Assembly: GCA_051252415.1 (NCBI GenBank)
Contig: JBPOGA010000007.1
Span: forward strand, 1-64,000
Source: JBPOFY01 sp051252415
GTDB taxonomy: Bacteria > Verrucomicrobiota > Verrucomicrobiia > Opitutales > Coraliomargaritaceae
Direction: 5' to 3'
Length of the DNA stretch: 64,000 nt
Shown here: piece by piece, positions 21,401-29,428 of the stretch
Layout: each line of letters begins with the position of its first letter
How positions within the stretch are numbered: the stretch's first letter is position 1
The notes under the pieces: generated by a model
What the model was told of the DNA's origin: nothing
The model's database searches: none
The model's input: only the letters and a program-made list of their open reading frames with translations
Made by a program: the position numbers and the translations under genes

Positions 21401-21769
21401 GGTTCCTGGGCCACGCGGGAAGCGATAAATTACAGATGAATTCGCAGGGTAATTTACGAAGAGATTGGTTTTTGCTTCATTACCATACCATGGCCCCATG
21501 ACGTGAAACCCGAGACCTGTGCTGCGAATGAATACGTCCGTTGCAGTATAAGAAATCTCATTTACACCAGCGTAGGTTGGCATCGCCTGACCAGTGCCAT
21601 TGTTTGGGTGGCTCCACGTGGTGACTGCGTTTTGCGCATTTTGATCTGCGAGGGTTTCGTAGACTCGTGCATATTGCCCACTGTTTTGAGTATGCCATGA
21701 ACTCAGCAGTGGTTCCGCTGAAAGGTGCAGGGTGAAACAAAAGAGTAGGGCAGTCAGGCGAGGTAGCAT
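18455..21769 (-). CDS. YHYH domain fused to a sulfatase
   Basis: A 1104-residue exported protein. The start at 21769 is chosen because MLPRLTALLFCFTLHLSAEP is a clean signal peptide; an upstream ATG (21826) would bury it. Residues about 20-390 form a YHYH domain (ATDVFIRSTGLGFHVMGPW, AGINHHYHANPPGLR, LGWVRDGYPVYGPYGY, GRFCVTPEFPAGTYAYFV). A linker and beta domain follow. From about 590 a type I sulfatase starts: NILLIIVDDWG (metal ligands), CSPTRATILTGR near 630 with the Cys that becomes formylglycine, GKWHLGGG, and IIGDNGTPG. The C-terminus is a beta domain. The sulfatase probably cleaves sulfate esters of polysaccharides; no maturase gene is in the window. The fusion is unusual. Confidence 0.88.
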   Translation of the reverse strand: MLPRLTALLFCFTLHLSAEPLLSSWHTQNSGQYARVYETLADQNAQNAVTTWSHPNNGTGQAMPTYAGVNEISYTATDVFIRSTGLGFHVMGPWYGNEAKTNLFVNYPANSSVIYRFPRGPGTPPINKTLTGGGPIGYFVDGIAMFDSRDAFSYSNSNSADARPNTAFNGDGIWNRDAYVNESVTFDPANAHQAGINHHYHANPPGLRNLLDDSVDYDYATNTYTENFNGKHSPILGWVRDGYPVYGPYGYDDALDSDSGVRRMLSGFTERDGDSGTTNLNTTGRTSLPTWASDVQGIGPSLAANQYGPAVNAAYPLGHYLEDYDYLGDHGQTQGDDFDLDLHNGRFCVTPEFPAGTYAYFVSIEVDGTPNYPYNIGRTFYGSPTGNNENNIPVGAVTYFEGGPEAPLKVKELTADPISEDVTLVWSAIEGGTYQVEESNLVDDWEDLGPEILSDSTEVSLTDTDRLSSDDQRFYRVSLTDIAEFDDLGFVYDAISQQILTSITVTLTTGGPPPPADLGIAPATLLFNGIEVAFVSRPSQYEVTFLVDLNGLLSGDYTVIAEFDGGAGTWTGSYTHNAPQHNILLIIVDDWGIDSSPIDNPTGASLPTMANLESLADSGLRFTNAYSQPVCSPTRATILTGRQPFRHGVGSPIGANLPDSELTLPEIFTAAASNYALASYGKWHLGGGTGGPLSRGGWTEFKGIQSGGVPDYYDWPKLENGTTQVPNETTYSTTEIANDTIDFINAQPSNKPWFAWVAFNAPHTPFHDPLDTNLLQSTWGAGDTDDRSLYEKALEAMDTEIGNILAAVDLSKTNVIIIGDNGTPGQVVQAPFGNGNAKGDLYEGGSHVPLVVAGPIVTASGTTDEPVHCVDLFSTILQLADIDQSAYVPVATEIDSRSFVPRLNGIDLNNKAVVVEAFNDTAGVADPGSGRAILMDGYKLVIFDNPEVTTDVATQEFYYIPDDPNEQTDLLLSPVTETAIAAYNVLVDINDALGGDFDDGGYLVSNVETVYIELPNPGVPAVPNLTNPNGNVEPTEILIGGQVAAFVSRVNASEVDDQYWVKASFDPVAAGLTTGTYNMTVQFRNHPNTGATRIYDALNTFTVD

Positions 21770-21915
21770 GTAACGTGGTAGGTCAGAGTTCGCGTAGTGT
21801 GATAGTTTATAATCTCCGGAAACCAAGATAAGTTACAGGAATGGGGTATATTCTCAGACTACTCATTCCTCTGAGTAAGTGACGAGACTATACGAATGCG
21901 GGAAGAGACAGGCGA

Positions 21916-22722
21916 CTACAAATACGTCTGATTCTTATGTTTGTGCGTTCGCTTTGCTTTGGGTAAAAATGGATGGATCAATTGTCCTAGATAGCTACGA
22001 GGTATCGGTTCTTGTATGCCAAAACTTTCTGGCTCTTTGTCTGGGCATTTATAAGTTCCAAATATCCAATCCATAAGTGGCGATATATTTGCGTAATTCC
22101 CGGCGTGGCGATCTCGGTCGTGGTGCCAATGATGTAGCTCGGGTGCTCCGATCAAAATGCGTAAAGGGCCAATCGGTAGGCGAACATTGGAGTGAATGTA
22201 AATCGCCCATAAGCCACGAAATGCAATAATCACTGCTAAGGTTTCAATGGGAAAACCTAATACGAAAACTGGAAGGTTGATGATGCCCATAGTGTAGATC
22301 GTATCTACTGGGTGTTCTCGGTGTGCCGCCAGCCAGTCTAGATGTTCGGCGCTATGGTGAATCGAATGAAATCGCCAAAGAAAAGGAATGCAGTGTTGGA
22401 TGCGATGCCCCCAATAGATCAAGAGGTCACTTAGTAATAGCACACTAATGATCTGTAGCCATAACGGGAGTCCAGCGACAAAATCCCTGCAGGATTTCAG
22501 TGCTATACCGTCGATCCATATTGAAAAATAACTTAACACCCAAAGAACGAGGCTGCCCCATAGCAGGTATTGACCGAGGAAAAAGAATACATCGGTCCAC
22601 CATTCTGGTCGCAATAATCGTTGATTCTTCTTGGCTGGAAAGAGTTTCTCCATGGGCCAAAAAAGAATCCATAGAAATAAGAATGAGCCTGCGGTGCTGA
22701 GCAAAATACTAACCGCACTCAT
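21916..22722 (-). CDS. Sterol desaturase / fatty acid hydroxylase family membrane protein
   Basis: 268 residues with several membrane helices. The diiron histidine motifs of the FA_hydroxylase family are complete: HRIQHC near residue 126, HSIHHSAEH and HREHP near 139-157, and HHWHHDRDRH near 216. Known members insert hydroxyl or double bonds in sterols, fatty acids or ether lipids using oxygen; the substrate here is not known. The start overlaps the stop of the upstream small membrane protein by 4 bp (ATGA), so the two are co-translated. Confidence 0.9.
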   Translation of the reverse strand: MSAVSILLSTAGSFLFLWILFWPMEKLFPAKKNQRLLRPEWWTDVFFFLGQYLLWGSLVLWVLSYFSIWIDGIALKSCRDFVAGLPLWLQIISVLLLSDLLIYWGHRIQHCIPFLWRFHSIHHSAEHLDWLAAHREHPVDTIYTMGIINLPVFVLGFPIETLAVIIAFRGLWAIYIHSNVRLPIGPLRILIGAPELHHWHHDRDRHAGNYANISPLMDWIFGTYKCPDKEPESFGIQEPIPRSYLGQLIHPFLPKAKRTHKHKNQTYL

Positions 22723-23162
22723 GGTGTTGTTTGCGCGGGCTCTATTGTTTCAGTCGGCTGATTCTCTTCATCGCTTTTCTCGCCTAATGGGTTTATTACT
22801 ATCGGGTTGATCATGGCACTTTTTGAACTAGGCATAGCTAAGCGTATGCTCTTTGAACTAGGCATTAAGAGACGTTCTGCGTTAATAGCAGCTTGCTCGG
22901 CTTCCATTTGCTTCTCAATCAGATCGTATTCGTGGATGGGATCGGTTTGCTCTTCATTCAGAGTAGAGGTCATTTTTTCGGTATTATTTTCCAAGAAATA
23001 TTGGTCTTCTATGGATAATACTTGCCGCATATTTTTGGAGCTTGGAAGCGCTTTAGGCTGATTGTGCGACATCTGTGTTTTCCAAATGTAAACTCCGCCA
23101 AGCAACAACGAGATCACAGGGACTAATACCTTCAGGAGTAAAATGAAAGACTTTTGAACCAT
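22719..23162 (-). CDS. Small single-pass membrane protein with PSSKS repeats
   Basis: 147 residues from ATG 23162. An upstream in-frame start (23312) would translate the dispersed repeat at 23238-23319 and is rejected. N-terminal membrane anchor (ILLLKVLVPVISLLLGGVYIW), then a polar tail rich in Glu, Gln and Ser with three PSSK(S/N) motifs (LPSSKN, MPSSKS, MPSSKS). No known domain. It overlaps the desaturase-like gene by 4 bp, so they are probably one operon; the short repeats and anchor suggest a scaffold or envelope role, but this is a guess. Confidence 0.7.
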   Translation of the reverse strand: MVQKSFILLLKVLVPVISLLLGGVYIWKTQMSHNQPKALPSSKNMRQVLSIEDQYFLENNTEKMTSTLNEEQTDPIHEYDLIEKQMEAEQAAINAERLLMPSSKSIRLAMPSSKSAMINPIVINPLGEKSDEENQPTETIEPAQTTP

Positions 23163-23237
23163 GGCAAGATTAGTGGCAGCGGTTATGTTATAACACAAGG
23201 TCTGTGTTGTAGTGAGTCGGTATCCGGATTGTTTAAA

Positions 23238-23319
23238 TGGAGGGCGATGCTCTGTCATCGCCGCGGAAACGCCTAGGGGTATCGAACCATCGGCGGTTGC
23301 GACGGAGCGCAACCATCCA
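23238..23319. repeat. Dispersed TGGAGGG element, copy 2
   Basis: Same family as 146-226: left end TGGAGGG, interior GTCATCGCC, AACGCCTAG, CGGCGGTTGCGACGGAGCGC, right end CCATCCA (one mismatch). It sits upstream of the small membrane protein gene. Confidence 0.75.
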
Positions 23320-23520
23320 TATTTTAACTAAATTCATTTTCAAAGTTGAGCCATTCGACTACCGTGTCCGCAGTTGTTGTGAGCCGTCCCGAGAATGCCG
23401 GTGTCGGCACGGAGGACGACGCTCCCCAATCCAGTCACACATCCGAGTTGAATGCTTATTTTTAGCCATATTTCATTCGTTTTTGCTTTGCAGATTACTG
23501 CCGAGGGCTAGCGTCTCAGC
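23320..23520. other. Intergenic region before pyrC
   Basis: Contains a GC-rich palindromic stretch near 23396-23430 (GCCGGTGTCGGC and GACGACGCTCCCC) similar in style to 48960-48992. It must also hold promoters for both pyrC and the opposite-strand small protein. No gene seen. Confidence 0.4.
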
Positions 23521-24522
23521 ATGAAATTTGTCCTAGAATCACCACTCGACATGCACTTACACGTTCGAGAGGGCGCCATGCTTGAACGTGTGACGCCGCT
23601 CACATCGGATCATTTTTCGGGGGCGATTATTATGCCGAACCTAGTGCCACCGGTAGACAATTTAGAGCGCTTGCTCTGGTATCGCGATCAAATCAATGCG
23701 GCTAAGGGGGATGCTACCTTTGAGCCACTCATGATGTTGTTCTTTCGTAATTATACTCGTGAAGAACTTGAAACAGCGCGCGAGCATATCTTTGGGATTA
23801 AACTGTATCCGGCAGGTGCGACGACCAATAGTGAGGCGGGTGTGAAAGAACTCAGTGCAGCCGAAGACACCTTTGCGCTCATGGAAGAAATGGGCATACC
23901 ACTCATGATTCACGGTGAGACGCATGGTTTCGTGATGGATCGTGAAAAAGAATTCTTAACCAGCTATGCGTATATTGCAGAGAAGTTTCCGAAGCTGAAA
24001 ATCACTATGGAGCATATCACAACGCGAGACGCGGTGGAGCTTCTGGATAAATACGATAATTTATATGCCACGGTGACGTTGCATCATTTGATCATTACTT
24101 TGAATGATGTCGCAGGTGGTATGCTCAATCCGCACTTGTTTTGTAAGCCTATCGCGAAACGCCCTGAGGATCGTGAGGCATTATTGGCTGCTGCGTTGAA
24201 GGCGCATCCTAAACTGATGTTCGGAAGTGATTCGGCACCGCACCCGGTTTCTAAGAAAGAGTGCTGTGGTTGCGCGGCTGGATTATTTACTGCACCTGTT
24301 TGTTTGCCGACACTCGTAGAGCTTTTTGAAAAGCACGGCGTGTTGGAAAACTTGCAAGCATTCGTCAGTGGTAACGCGCAGCGTATTCATGGATATACGC
24401 CGCCGAAGACTCGAGTCACACTTGCGAAGTCGGGCATGGCGGTTCCTGCGAAGTATGGCGATGTCGTGCCGTATCGTGCCGGGGAGACCATTCCATGGGC
24501 GGTGGTGAACGTCGAACATTGA
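23521..24522 (+). CDS. pyrC: Dihydroorotase, PyrC (class II) type
   Basis: 333 residues, close to the usual 340-350. Cyclises carbamoyl aspartate to dihydroorotate in pyrimidine synthesis. Zinc ligands are visible: DMHLHVREG (two His), the carbamylated Lys in GIKLYPAGATTNS, MIHGETHG, TMEHITTRDAV, TVTLHHLIIT, and the active-site Asp in FGSDSAPH. The last codons (NVEH) and the stop overlap heptanucleotide array D, so the natural C-terminus may have been slightly altered when the repeat arrived. Confidence 0.96.
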   Translation: MKFVLESPLDMHLHVREGAMLERVTPLTSDHFSGAIIMPNLVPPVDNLERLLWYRDQINAAKGDATFEPLMMLFFRNYTREELETAREHIFGIKLYPAGATTNSEAGVKELSAAEDTFALMEEMGIPLMIHGETHGFVMDREKEFLTSYAYIAEKFPKLKITMEHITTRDAVELLDKYDNLYATVTLHHLIITLNDVAGGMLNPHLFCKPIAKRPEDREALLAAALKAHPKLMFGSDSAPHPVSKKECCGCAAGLFTAPVCLPTLVELFEKHGVLENLQAFVSGNAQRIHGYTPPKTRVTLAKSGMAVPAKYGDVVPYRAGETIPWAVVNVEH

Positions 24523-24540
24523 ACGTCCAACTTCCAATGG
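24507..24540. repeat. Heptanucleotide array D, after pyrC
   Basis: Units GAACGTC, GAACATT, GAACGTC, CAACTTC, then CAATGG. It provides the last codons and stop of pyrC. Array E follows 61 bp away in the opposite orientation, the same left/right polarity as B and C, but with no gene between. Confidence 0.85.
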
Positions 24541-24601
24541 TGAATTAGTGAGCGAACTTTGAATATAAACCTTGTTTCAGCCGATACGGCCGTATGAGCC
24601 T

Positions 24602-24646
<45 letters not shown>

Positions 24647-24650
24647 CTAC

Positions 24651-25130
24651 CTACTTGTATTCTCTTTTCAAATACGCGACTACGGATGGCACCGCTTCGA
24701 TCATCGAGTCGAGGCAAGTGACGTATTCATCATAACTTCCGCCAAATGGATCGGGGATCTGATTGTCGGCGTCATCCATGAATTCTCGAAAAAGATGCAC
24801 ACGTTTTGGTAAATTTGGATAGTAGTGTTTCAACACATCAATGTGTGAATCTGTCATGCCAAAGATTGCGAAGGCGTGATCGATCAAGTCATTTGTAATT
24901 GGTTGGCTCTTATGGCGAGTGAGGTCCAACTTTACTTTCTTGAGTGCTGCCACCGAATTAGCTGAAGCTGGTTCGCCGTATCCAGCAGCAACACCGGCTG
25001 ATACGACGACGAGATTACTTAGTGGCGCGCCTTCGACTTCTAGAGCGCTTTGTAAAAGCTTCTCAGTCATTGGGCTGCGACAGATGTTACCTGTGCAAAT
25101 GTTTAGAATGAGGTTGCGTTCGTTTGCCAT
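24651..25130 (-). CDS. Low-molecular-weight protein tyrosine phosphatase
   Basis: 159 residues, the usual size. N-terminal catalytic loop CTGNICRS (CX5R-S), preceded by LILNI, and the general-acid Asp in IPDPFGGSYDEY near residue 127. It hydrolyses phosphotyrosine, in many bacteria on polysaccharide-export kinases, or related phosphoarginine. No such kinase is nearby. It is 17 bp from the stop of the upstream S41-like gene and may be co-transcribed with purD and that gene. Confidence 0.94.
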   Translation of the reverse strand: MANERNLILNICTGNICRSPMTEKLLQSALEVEGAPLSNLVVVSAGVAAGYGEPASANSVAALKKVKLDLTRHKSQPITNDLIDHAFAIFGMTDSHIDVLKHYYPNLPKRVHLFREFMDDADNQIPDPFGGSYDEYVTCLDSMIEAVPSVVAYLKREYK

Positions 25131-25147
25131 AAATAAAGCTCCTGAGG

Positions 25148-26074
25148 TCAGTCACTTTCTGGCAGTTGCTGCAGCACTTGTAAAGCGGCAACGATATCAA
25201 CTCCGCGTTGCAACACGTGGTCTGGCTCGAATTTCTCAGCATCCGCATCTTCAGTGGAGTCCTCGGTATCATCGGTTGCTAGCAAATTTTCCTTTCGTAG
25301 GACTCGTGATATTGGCGTGCCTGCTTCGTAGATGTGGTAGCTCATGTAATTGGACTCAGGAGTCGCATCAATTTCAATTCGTGGCACGAAGCCTGTATTG
25401 ATTAACGATGTGTTCTGGGTGGGGCGTAATTCACCTTCGATTACCCAGATTTGGTCTTTCGCTTTCTTATAAAAGCCGGTCCTCCCTGCGGTTGCTTCGC
25501 CCACTCCTATGATACTACCGTTTTTTTGTAGTATATGCAGGATGGCTTCGAATGGCCCAGCCGTTTCTCGGTTGCACAAGACAATCGCTGGGTAGGTTCG
25601 CTTGGTGGCGGAAATTGAGAGTTCGCCGAGCGCTTCTTCAATTGATGCGGGCACTTTGCCGATGGCTGTTAACGACTCAATTCTCGGTTCGCTACTGAGT
25701 AAGCTGGCTAATTCCGCTCCTAAACTTTCGGCTTGGAGGTAACGTAGGTCTAAAATTAGAGCTGGCGTATCCACCGTCTTTCGAATCGCGGAGATGGCTT
25801 CTTCCAAGCGATAGATACGCACATAGGCGATCTTGTTTGGTAAGTCCTCTACTTTGGCAGCTTCTTGCCGTTGACTGCGGGTAAGGAGCTCGGGCGTCTT
25901 GAACAGAATAGTGCCCGGGTAGAGTGACGCGAGCCCATGCAAATGAATGGTCTCATCTGATTGATCATCGAGACCCGGAAAAAACTCCGTATCGATCTGG
26001 GTATCTGCAGGTAAGAGTGCCGATCCACAGAAAAGCAGAGCTAGGTTGAAGCACTGTTTGAGTGAATTACGCAT
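25148..26074 (-). CDS. Exported S41-peptidase-like protein, probably inactive
   Basis: 308 residues from ATG 26074; an earlier in-frame start (26113) would overlap purD and hide the signal peptide (LALLFCGSALLPADT). The core resembles the catalytic half of CtpA/tricorn-type S41 proteases: IAYVRIYRLEEAISAIR, PALILDLRYLQ, YPAIVLCNRETAGP, GVGEATAGRTGFYKK. In active members the nucleophile Ser sits in a N.GSASASE-like motif; here it reads NRETAGPFEA without that Ser, and no PDZ domain is visible. A non-catalytic, periplasmic role is therefore inferred. It lies 7 bp after purD. Confidence 0.6.
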   Translation of the reverse strand: MRNSLKQCFNLALLFCGSALLPADTQIDTEFFPGLDDQSDETIHLHGLASLYPGTILFKTPELLTRSQRQEAAKVEDLPNKIAYVRIYRLEEAISAIRKTVDTPALILDLRYLQAESLGAELASLLSSEPRIESLTAIGKVPASIEEALGELSISATKRTYPAIVLCNRETAGPFEAILHILQKNGSIIGVGEATAGRTGFYKKAKDQIWVIEGELRPTQNTSLINTGFVPRIEIDATPESNYMSYHIYEAGTPISRVLRKENLLATDDTEDSTEDADAEKFEPDHVLQRGVDIVAALQVLQQLPESD

Positions 26075-26081
26075 CAGCCTA

Positions 26082-27368
26082 CTAGCGGTTGAGTTCGCGG
26101 TGGCCAATGTCACGGCGTAGATACTTGCCTTCGAAATTCACCTGATCGCATACACTGTAAGCGAGCTCTGCGGCTTCTTTTAACGAGGGTGCTTGTCCAC
26201 TGATGCCTAGAACCCGACCACCGTTTGTGGTGATTGTGCCTGTGTCATCACGCTTTGTGCCAGCGTGGACAATCGCTGCACGTTCTGCTAGCTGATCGGG
26301 GAAGGTGATCGTGTCACCTTTTGGATAGCTGCCAGGATAGCCGTTTGCGGCGAGCACGATGACAATGGCTGCACCATCGTGGAAATTGAGTTTTTCGGGG
26401 AGTGGTTCACCTTTTGCAGATGCAAGAAGCACTGGAACTAAGTCGTCTGAAACCATCGGCAAGAGCACTTGTGTTTCTGGATCACCAAAACGCACGTTGT
26501 ATTCGAGCACTTTGACGCCTTTATCCGTCAGCATGAGGCCAGCATAGAGCGTGCCGTTAAATTCGATACCGTCTGCTTTGAATCCTGCAATGGTTGGCTT
26601 GAGCACTTCTTCCTCGATCGCAGCCTGCATCTCAGGTGTGACGCGACTGGTTGGCGTATATGCACCCATGCCGCCTGTGTTGAGGCCCGTGTCGCCTTCG
26701 CCCGCGCGTTTATGATCTTGGCTGGGGGGGAGGCAGACAAAGGAATCGCCTGACACAATCGCGTGGATCGAGGCTTCTTCGCCGTAAAGGGTTTCTTCAA
26801 TCACGATCTCCGCGCCGCTTTCACCAAACGCGCCGCCTTCGAGCATGTCTTTCACTGCAGCAATGGCTTCCTCTTGAGTCTCAGCCATGATCACGCCTTT
26901 GCCCGCTGCTAGACCGCTCGCTTTGATGACGATGGGTGCCGGGTGCGTTGCTAAATATTCAAGCGCTGGTGCAACTTCAGTGAAGTTTGCGTATTCAGCA
27001 GTTGGGATTTTGTGACGTGCAAAGAAGTCCTTACAAAAGGCCTTACTCGATTCGAGTTGCGCACCTTCTTTTTTCGGACCGTAGGCGGGGATGCCGACAG
27101 CTTGCAACTCATCGACGAGGCCTAAGCTGAGTGGCACTTCAGGGCCGACCACGACAAGGCCAACACCTTGTGCTTGTGCGAGTGCGATGATGCCATCGGT
27201 ATTTTCGACAGCTAAATCGAAGCAATCAACTTCGCTCGCCATGCCACCATTACCGGGTGCGGCGATTACGCGCTCAGTCATAGGACTCGCGAGGCACTTT
27301 TGAACCAGCGCGTGTTCACGGCCGCCGGATCCAATAACAAGAATAGTAAGTTTCGATGCGTCTGACAT
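26082..27368 (-). CDS. purD: Phosphoribosylamine-glycine ligase
   Basis: 428 residues, full length. ATP-grasp enzyme of purine synthesis (step 2). Seen: VIGSGGREHAL at the N-terminus, APGNGGM, VGPEVPLSLGLVDEL, YGPKKEGAQLESSKAF, the ATP-grasp region IVIKASGLAAGKGV, LYGEEASIHAIVSG, DHKRAGEGDTGLNTGGMGAY, and VRFGDPETQ. The next gene (S41-like) begins 7 bp after its stop. Confidence 0.97.
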   Translation of the reverse strand: MSDASKLTILVIGSGGREHALVQKCLASPMTERVIAAPGNGGMASEVDCFDLAVENTDGIIALAQAQGVGLVVVGPEVPLSLGLVDELQAVGIPAYGPKKEGAQLESSKAFCKDFFARHKIPTAEYANFTEVAPALEYLATHPAPIVIKASGLAAGKGVIMAETQEEAIAAVKDMLEGGAFGESGAEIVIEETLYGEEASIHAIVSGDSFVCLPPSQDHKRAGEGDTGLNTGGMGAYTPTSRVTPEMQAAIEEEVLKPTIAGFKADGIEFNGTLYAGLMLTDKGVKVLEYNVRFGDPETQVLLPMVSDDLVPVLLASAKGEPLPEKLNFHDGAAIVIVLAANGYPGSYPKGDTITFPDQLAERAAIVHAGTKRDDTGTITTNGGRVLGISGQAPSLKEAAELAYSVCDQVNFEGKYLRRDIGHRELNR

Positions 27369-27606
27369 ATGCGGGCTAGAATCTATATTTGGGAAGAGAG
27401 GTAAAGCAATAATCCTATAGTCTAGATCTTACTCGTAATCTGAATCGGTAGAGGAAACCTCTGATTGGTCTAGGTTGATCATAAACGGAGTCGGGGACGG
27501 CAACCGCTACTCAATGACCCGAGGATTATGATTAGGAGTAGATTTACGATTAAGACTTTTCTTTATGCGGTCTTGAGTTTTTTCCGAGGTCGGTGAAAAC
27601 AGGTGT

Positions 27607-29019
27607 ATGCGGATCTATTTTATGGGAATTTGTGGCACGGCCATGGGTAATGCGGCCTTATTATTAAAAGAGCAGGGACATGATGTCTTTGGTGCAGATT
27701 CTGGCATTTATCCTCCGATGTCTGATGTCTTAGCGAGCGCGGAGATTGAAATATTTGATGGGTTTAGTGCTGATCGACTTGCAGAGTTAAATCCAGATCG
27801 AGTTGTGGTGGGAAATGCGATGAGCCGTGGAAACGAAGAGGTCGAATGGTTGCTCAATCAATCTTCGGTGCCTTACATTTCGTTGCCGCAACTTTTTCAC
27901 GATACCATTCTCGCAGATCGTCTACCGGTCGTGATCACTGGCACGCATGGCAAAACCACGACTTCGACACTGACTGCATATTTACTCGAGAGATCTGGGC
28001 AAAAACCTGGGTGGCTGATTGGTGGCGTGCCGCATGATTTACCGGGTGGTGCAAAACTCGGGGAGGGCGCTCCTTTTGTCATGGAAGGCGATGAATACGA
28101 TTCTGCATTTTTTGATAAACGTAGTAAGTTTATACATTATCGACCTCAAGTCGCAGTGCTGAATAATCTAGAGTTCGATCATGCCGACATCTTTCGCGAC
28201 CTCCAAGATGTGCAACGCACGTTTAGTCACTTCTTGCGAATTATCCCGAGTGATGGCTATGCGCTAGTCAATGGCGATGATTCTAATATTGCTACCTTAC
28301 TGCCAGTCTCATGGACACAAGTTGTTACCGTTGGAGTAGGTGCTGGAAACGATCTGCAAATTGCCAATTTTCAAGATGGTGCCCAAGGCGCTCAGTTTGA
28401 TCTCATTTGGAAAGGGCAGGCATGGACTACGGTTCGTTGGCAAATGCATGGCCTGTTTAATGCACGCAATGCTGCCATGGCAGCGCTCGCTTCTGCATTC
28501 GCGAGTGGCTATGAGGATCCAACGGAATTTGATTTGAGTGCATTGGGAACCTTTAAGGGTATTAAACGCCGTCAAGACGTGCTGCATGATAGTGAACAGT
28601 GGACTGTGATTGAGGATTTTGCACATCATCCGACGGCTGTTGCAGGTGCGCTCGAGGCTCTACGAGCAGCCTATCCGGATCGCCCGATTCATGCATGCTT
28701 TGAGCCACGTAGTAACACAGCCGCCACTTCTTTATTTGAGGAAGACTTTACTGCCGCATTAGCTGCTGCGGATTCGGTGTATTTAGGTGCGGTGCATCGC
28801 GCTGACCGCATGAAGCCGGATGAGCGTTTGAATACTGCAAGAATGGTCAGTTATTTGATTACGCCAGCGCGCAACGCTTATGCCTTCGATAGTAATGATT
28901 CCTTACTAAAAAAGTTGTTGGCGAATATAGACTCTGGAGACAGAGGGCTGGTTGTCTTTTTCAGCAATGGCTCGTTTGACGGCGTTCAGGCGAAGTGTGC
29001 TGAGCATTTTTCGAGTTAA
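27607..29019 (+). CDS. mpl: UDP-MurNAc:L-Ala-gamma-D-Glu-meso-DAP ligase
   Basis: 470 residues, the usual length for Mpl. Joins recycled tripeptide to UDP-MurNAc in cell-wall recycling. Seen: MRIYFMGICGTAMGNAALLL (Mpl-specific N-terminus), the ATP site TGTHGKTTT, VMEGDEYDSAFFDKRSKF, LNNLEFDHADIF, EDFAHHPTAVAGAL and FEPRSNTAATSLF. Its presence implies meso-diaminopimelate peptidoglycan. A long inverted repeat (29023-29109) follows closely. Confidence 0.95.
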   Translation: MRIYFMGICGTAMGNAALLLKEQGHDVFGADSGIYPPMSDVLASAEIEIFDGFSADRLAELNPDRVVVGNAMSRGNEEVEWLLNQSSVPYISLPQLFHDTILADRLPVVITGTHGKTTTSTLTAYLLERSGQKPGWLIGGVPHDLPGGAKLGEGAPFVMEGDEYDSAFFDKRSKFIHYRPQVAVLNNLEFDHADIFRDLQDVQRTFSHFLRIIPSDGYALVNGDDSNIATLLPVSWTQVVTVGVGAGNDLQIANFQDGAQGAQFDLIWKGQAWTTVRWQMHGLFNARNAAMAALASAFASGYEDPTEFDLSALGTFKGIKRRQDVLHDSEQWTVIEDFAHHPTAVAGALEALRAAYPDRPIHACFEPRSNTAATSLFEEDFTAALAAADSVYLGAVHRADRMKPDERLNTARMVSYLITPARNAYAFDSNDSLLKKLLANIDSGDRGLVVFFSNGSFDGVQAKCAEHFSS

Positions 29020-29022
29020 TCG

Positions 29023-29109
29023 AGTAGTCAGGTTGCCTTTAGCCGCCTGACATAAAGAGCCAATGCTGCAAGTCGGGGATGTCGGGCGGCTAAAGCCAAC
29101 CCGACTACT
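29023..29109. repeat. Long inverted repeat after mpl
   Basis: Arms 29023-29052 (AGTAGTCAGGTTGCCTTTAG...) and 29080-29109 are about 30 bp each with few mismatches and a 27-bp centre; GGTTGCCTTTAGCCGCC pairs with GGCGGCTAAAGCCAACC. No T-run follows, so it is either an RNA-stabilising 3' hairpin for mpl or a palindromic mobile repeat. Confidence 0.8.
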
Positions 29110-29129
29110 AAATGGTGGCCAGACCCAGA
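29110..29129. repeat. Direct copy of the tRNA-Phe 3' end
   Basis: AAATGGTGGCCAGACCCAGA is identical to 29251-29270, which is the 3' end of the tRNA-Phe gene plus flank. The two are 141 bp apart. This is the arrangement left by integration or duplication at a tRNA attachment site, though no integrase remains. Confidence 0.8.
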
Positions 29130-29221
29130 CTAAGTGCGTAGCACTTGTGTGAAGTTCATCGAACGAACAATTAGGATTCTGAAGCGCACTGCGCGATGTG
29201 GCGTAGCCACAGGTATGGACA

Positions 29222-29247
29222 CAAAAAAGCCCACCGAAGTGGGCTTT
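29222..29247 (-). terminator. Terminator of tRNA-Phe
   Basis: Minus strand: AAGCCCAC, UUCG tetraloop, GTGGGCTT, then TTTT. It starts 7 bp after the tRNA 3' end. Confidence 0.9.
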
Positions 29248-29253
29248 ATCAAA

Positions 29254-29329
<76 letters not shown>

Positions 29330-29428
29330 TCATTTGAGAAAGGCGGGATTAAGTGAGCGTCTGATCAACTCGTCAACTGAGTTTTTCAACTTTTTTAAAC
29401 AAAATGAATGTGCTTGGAAATACGCTGA

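Noticed and set aside
23163..23312. Longer N-terminus of the small membrane protein
   Set aside because: The extra 50 residues translate the dispersed repeat and lack any leader; ATG 23162 gives a clean anchor.
29110..29129. Second tRNA gene near 29.1 kb
   Set aside because: Only the 3' 20 bases match; no acceptor pair, D-arm or anticodon arm can form.
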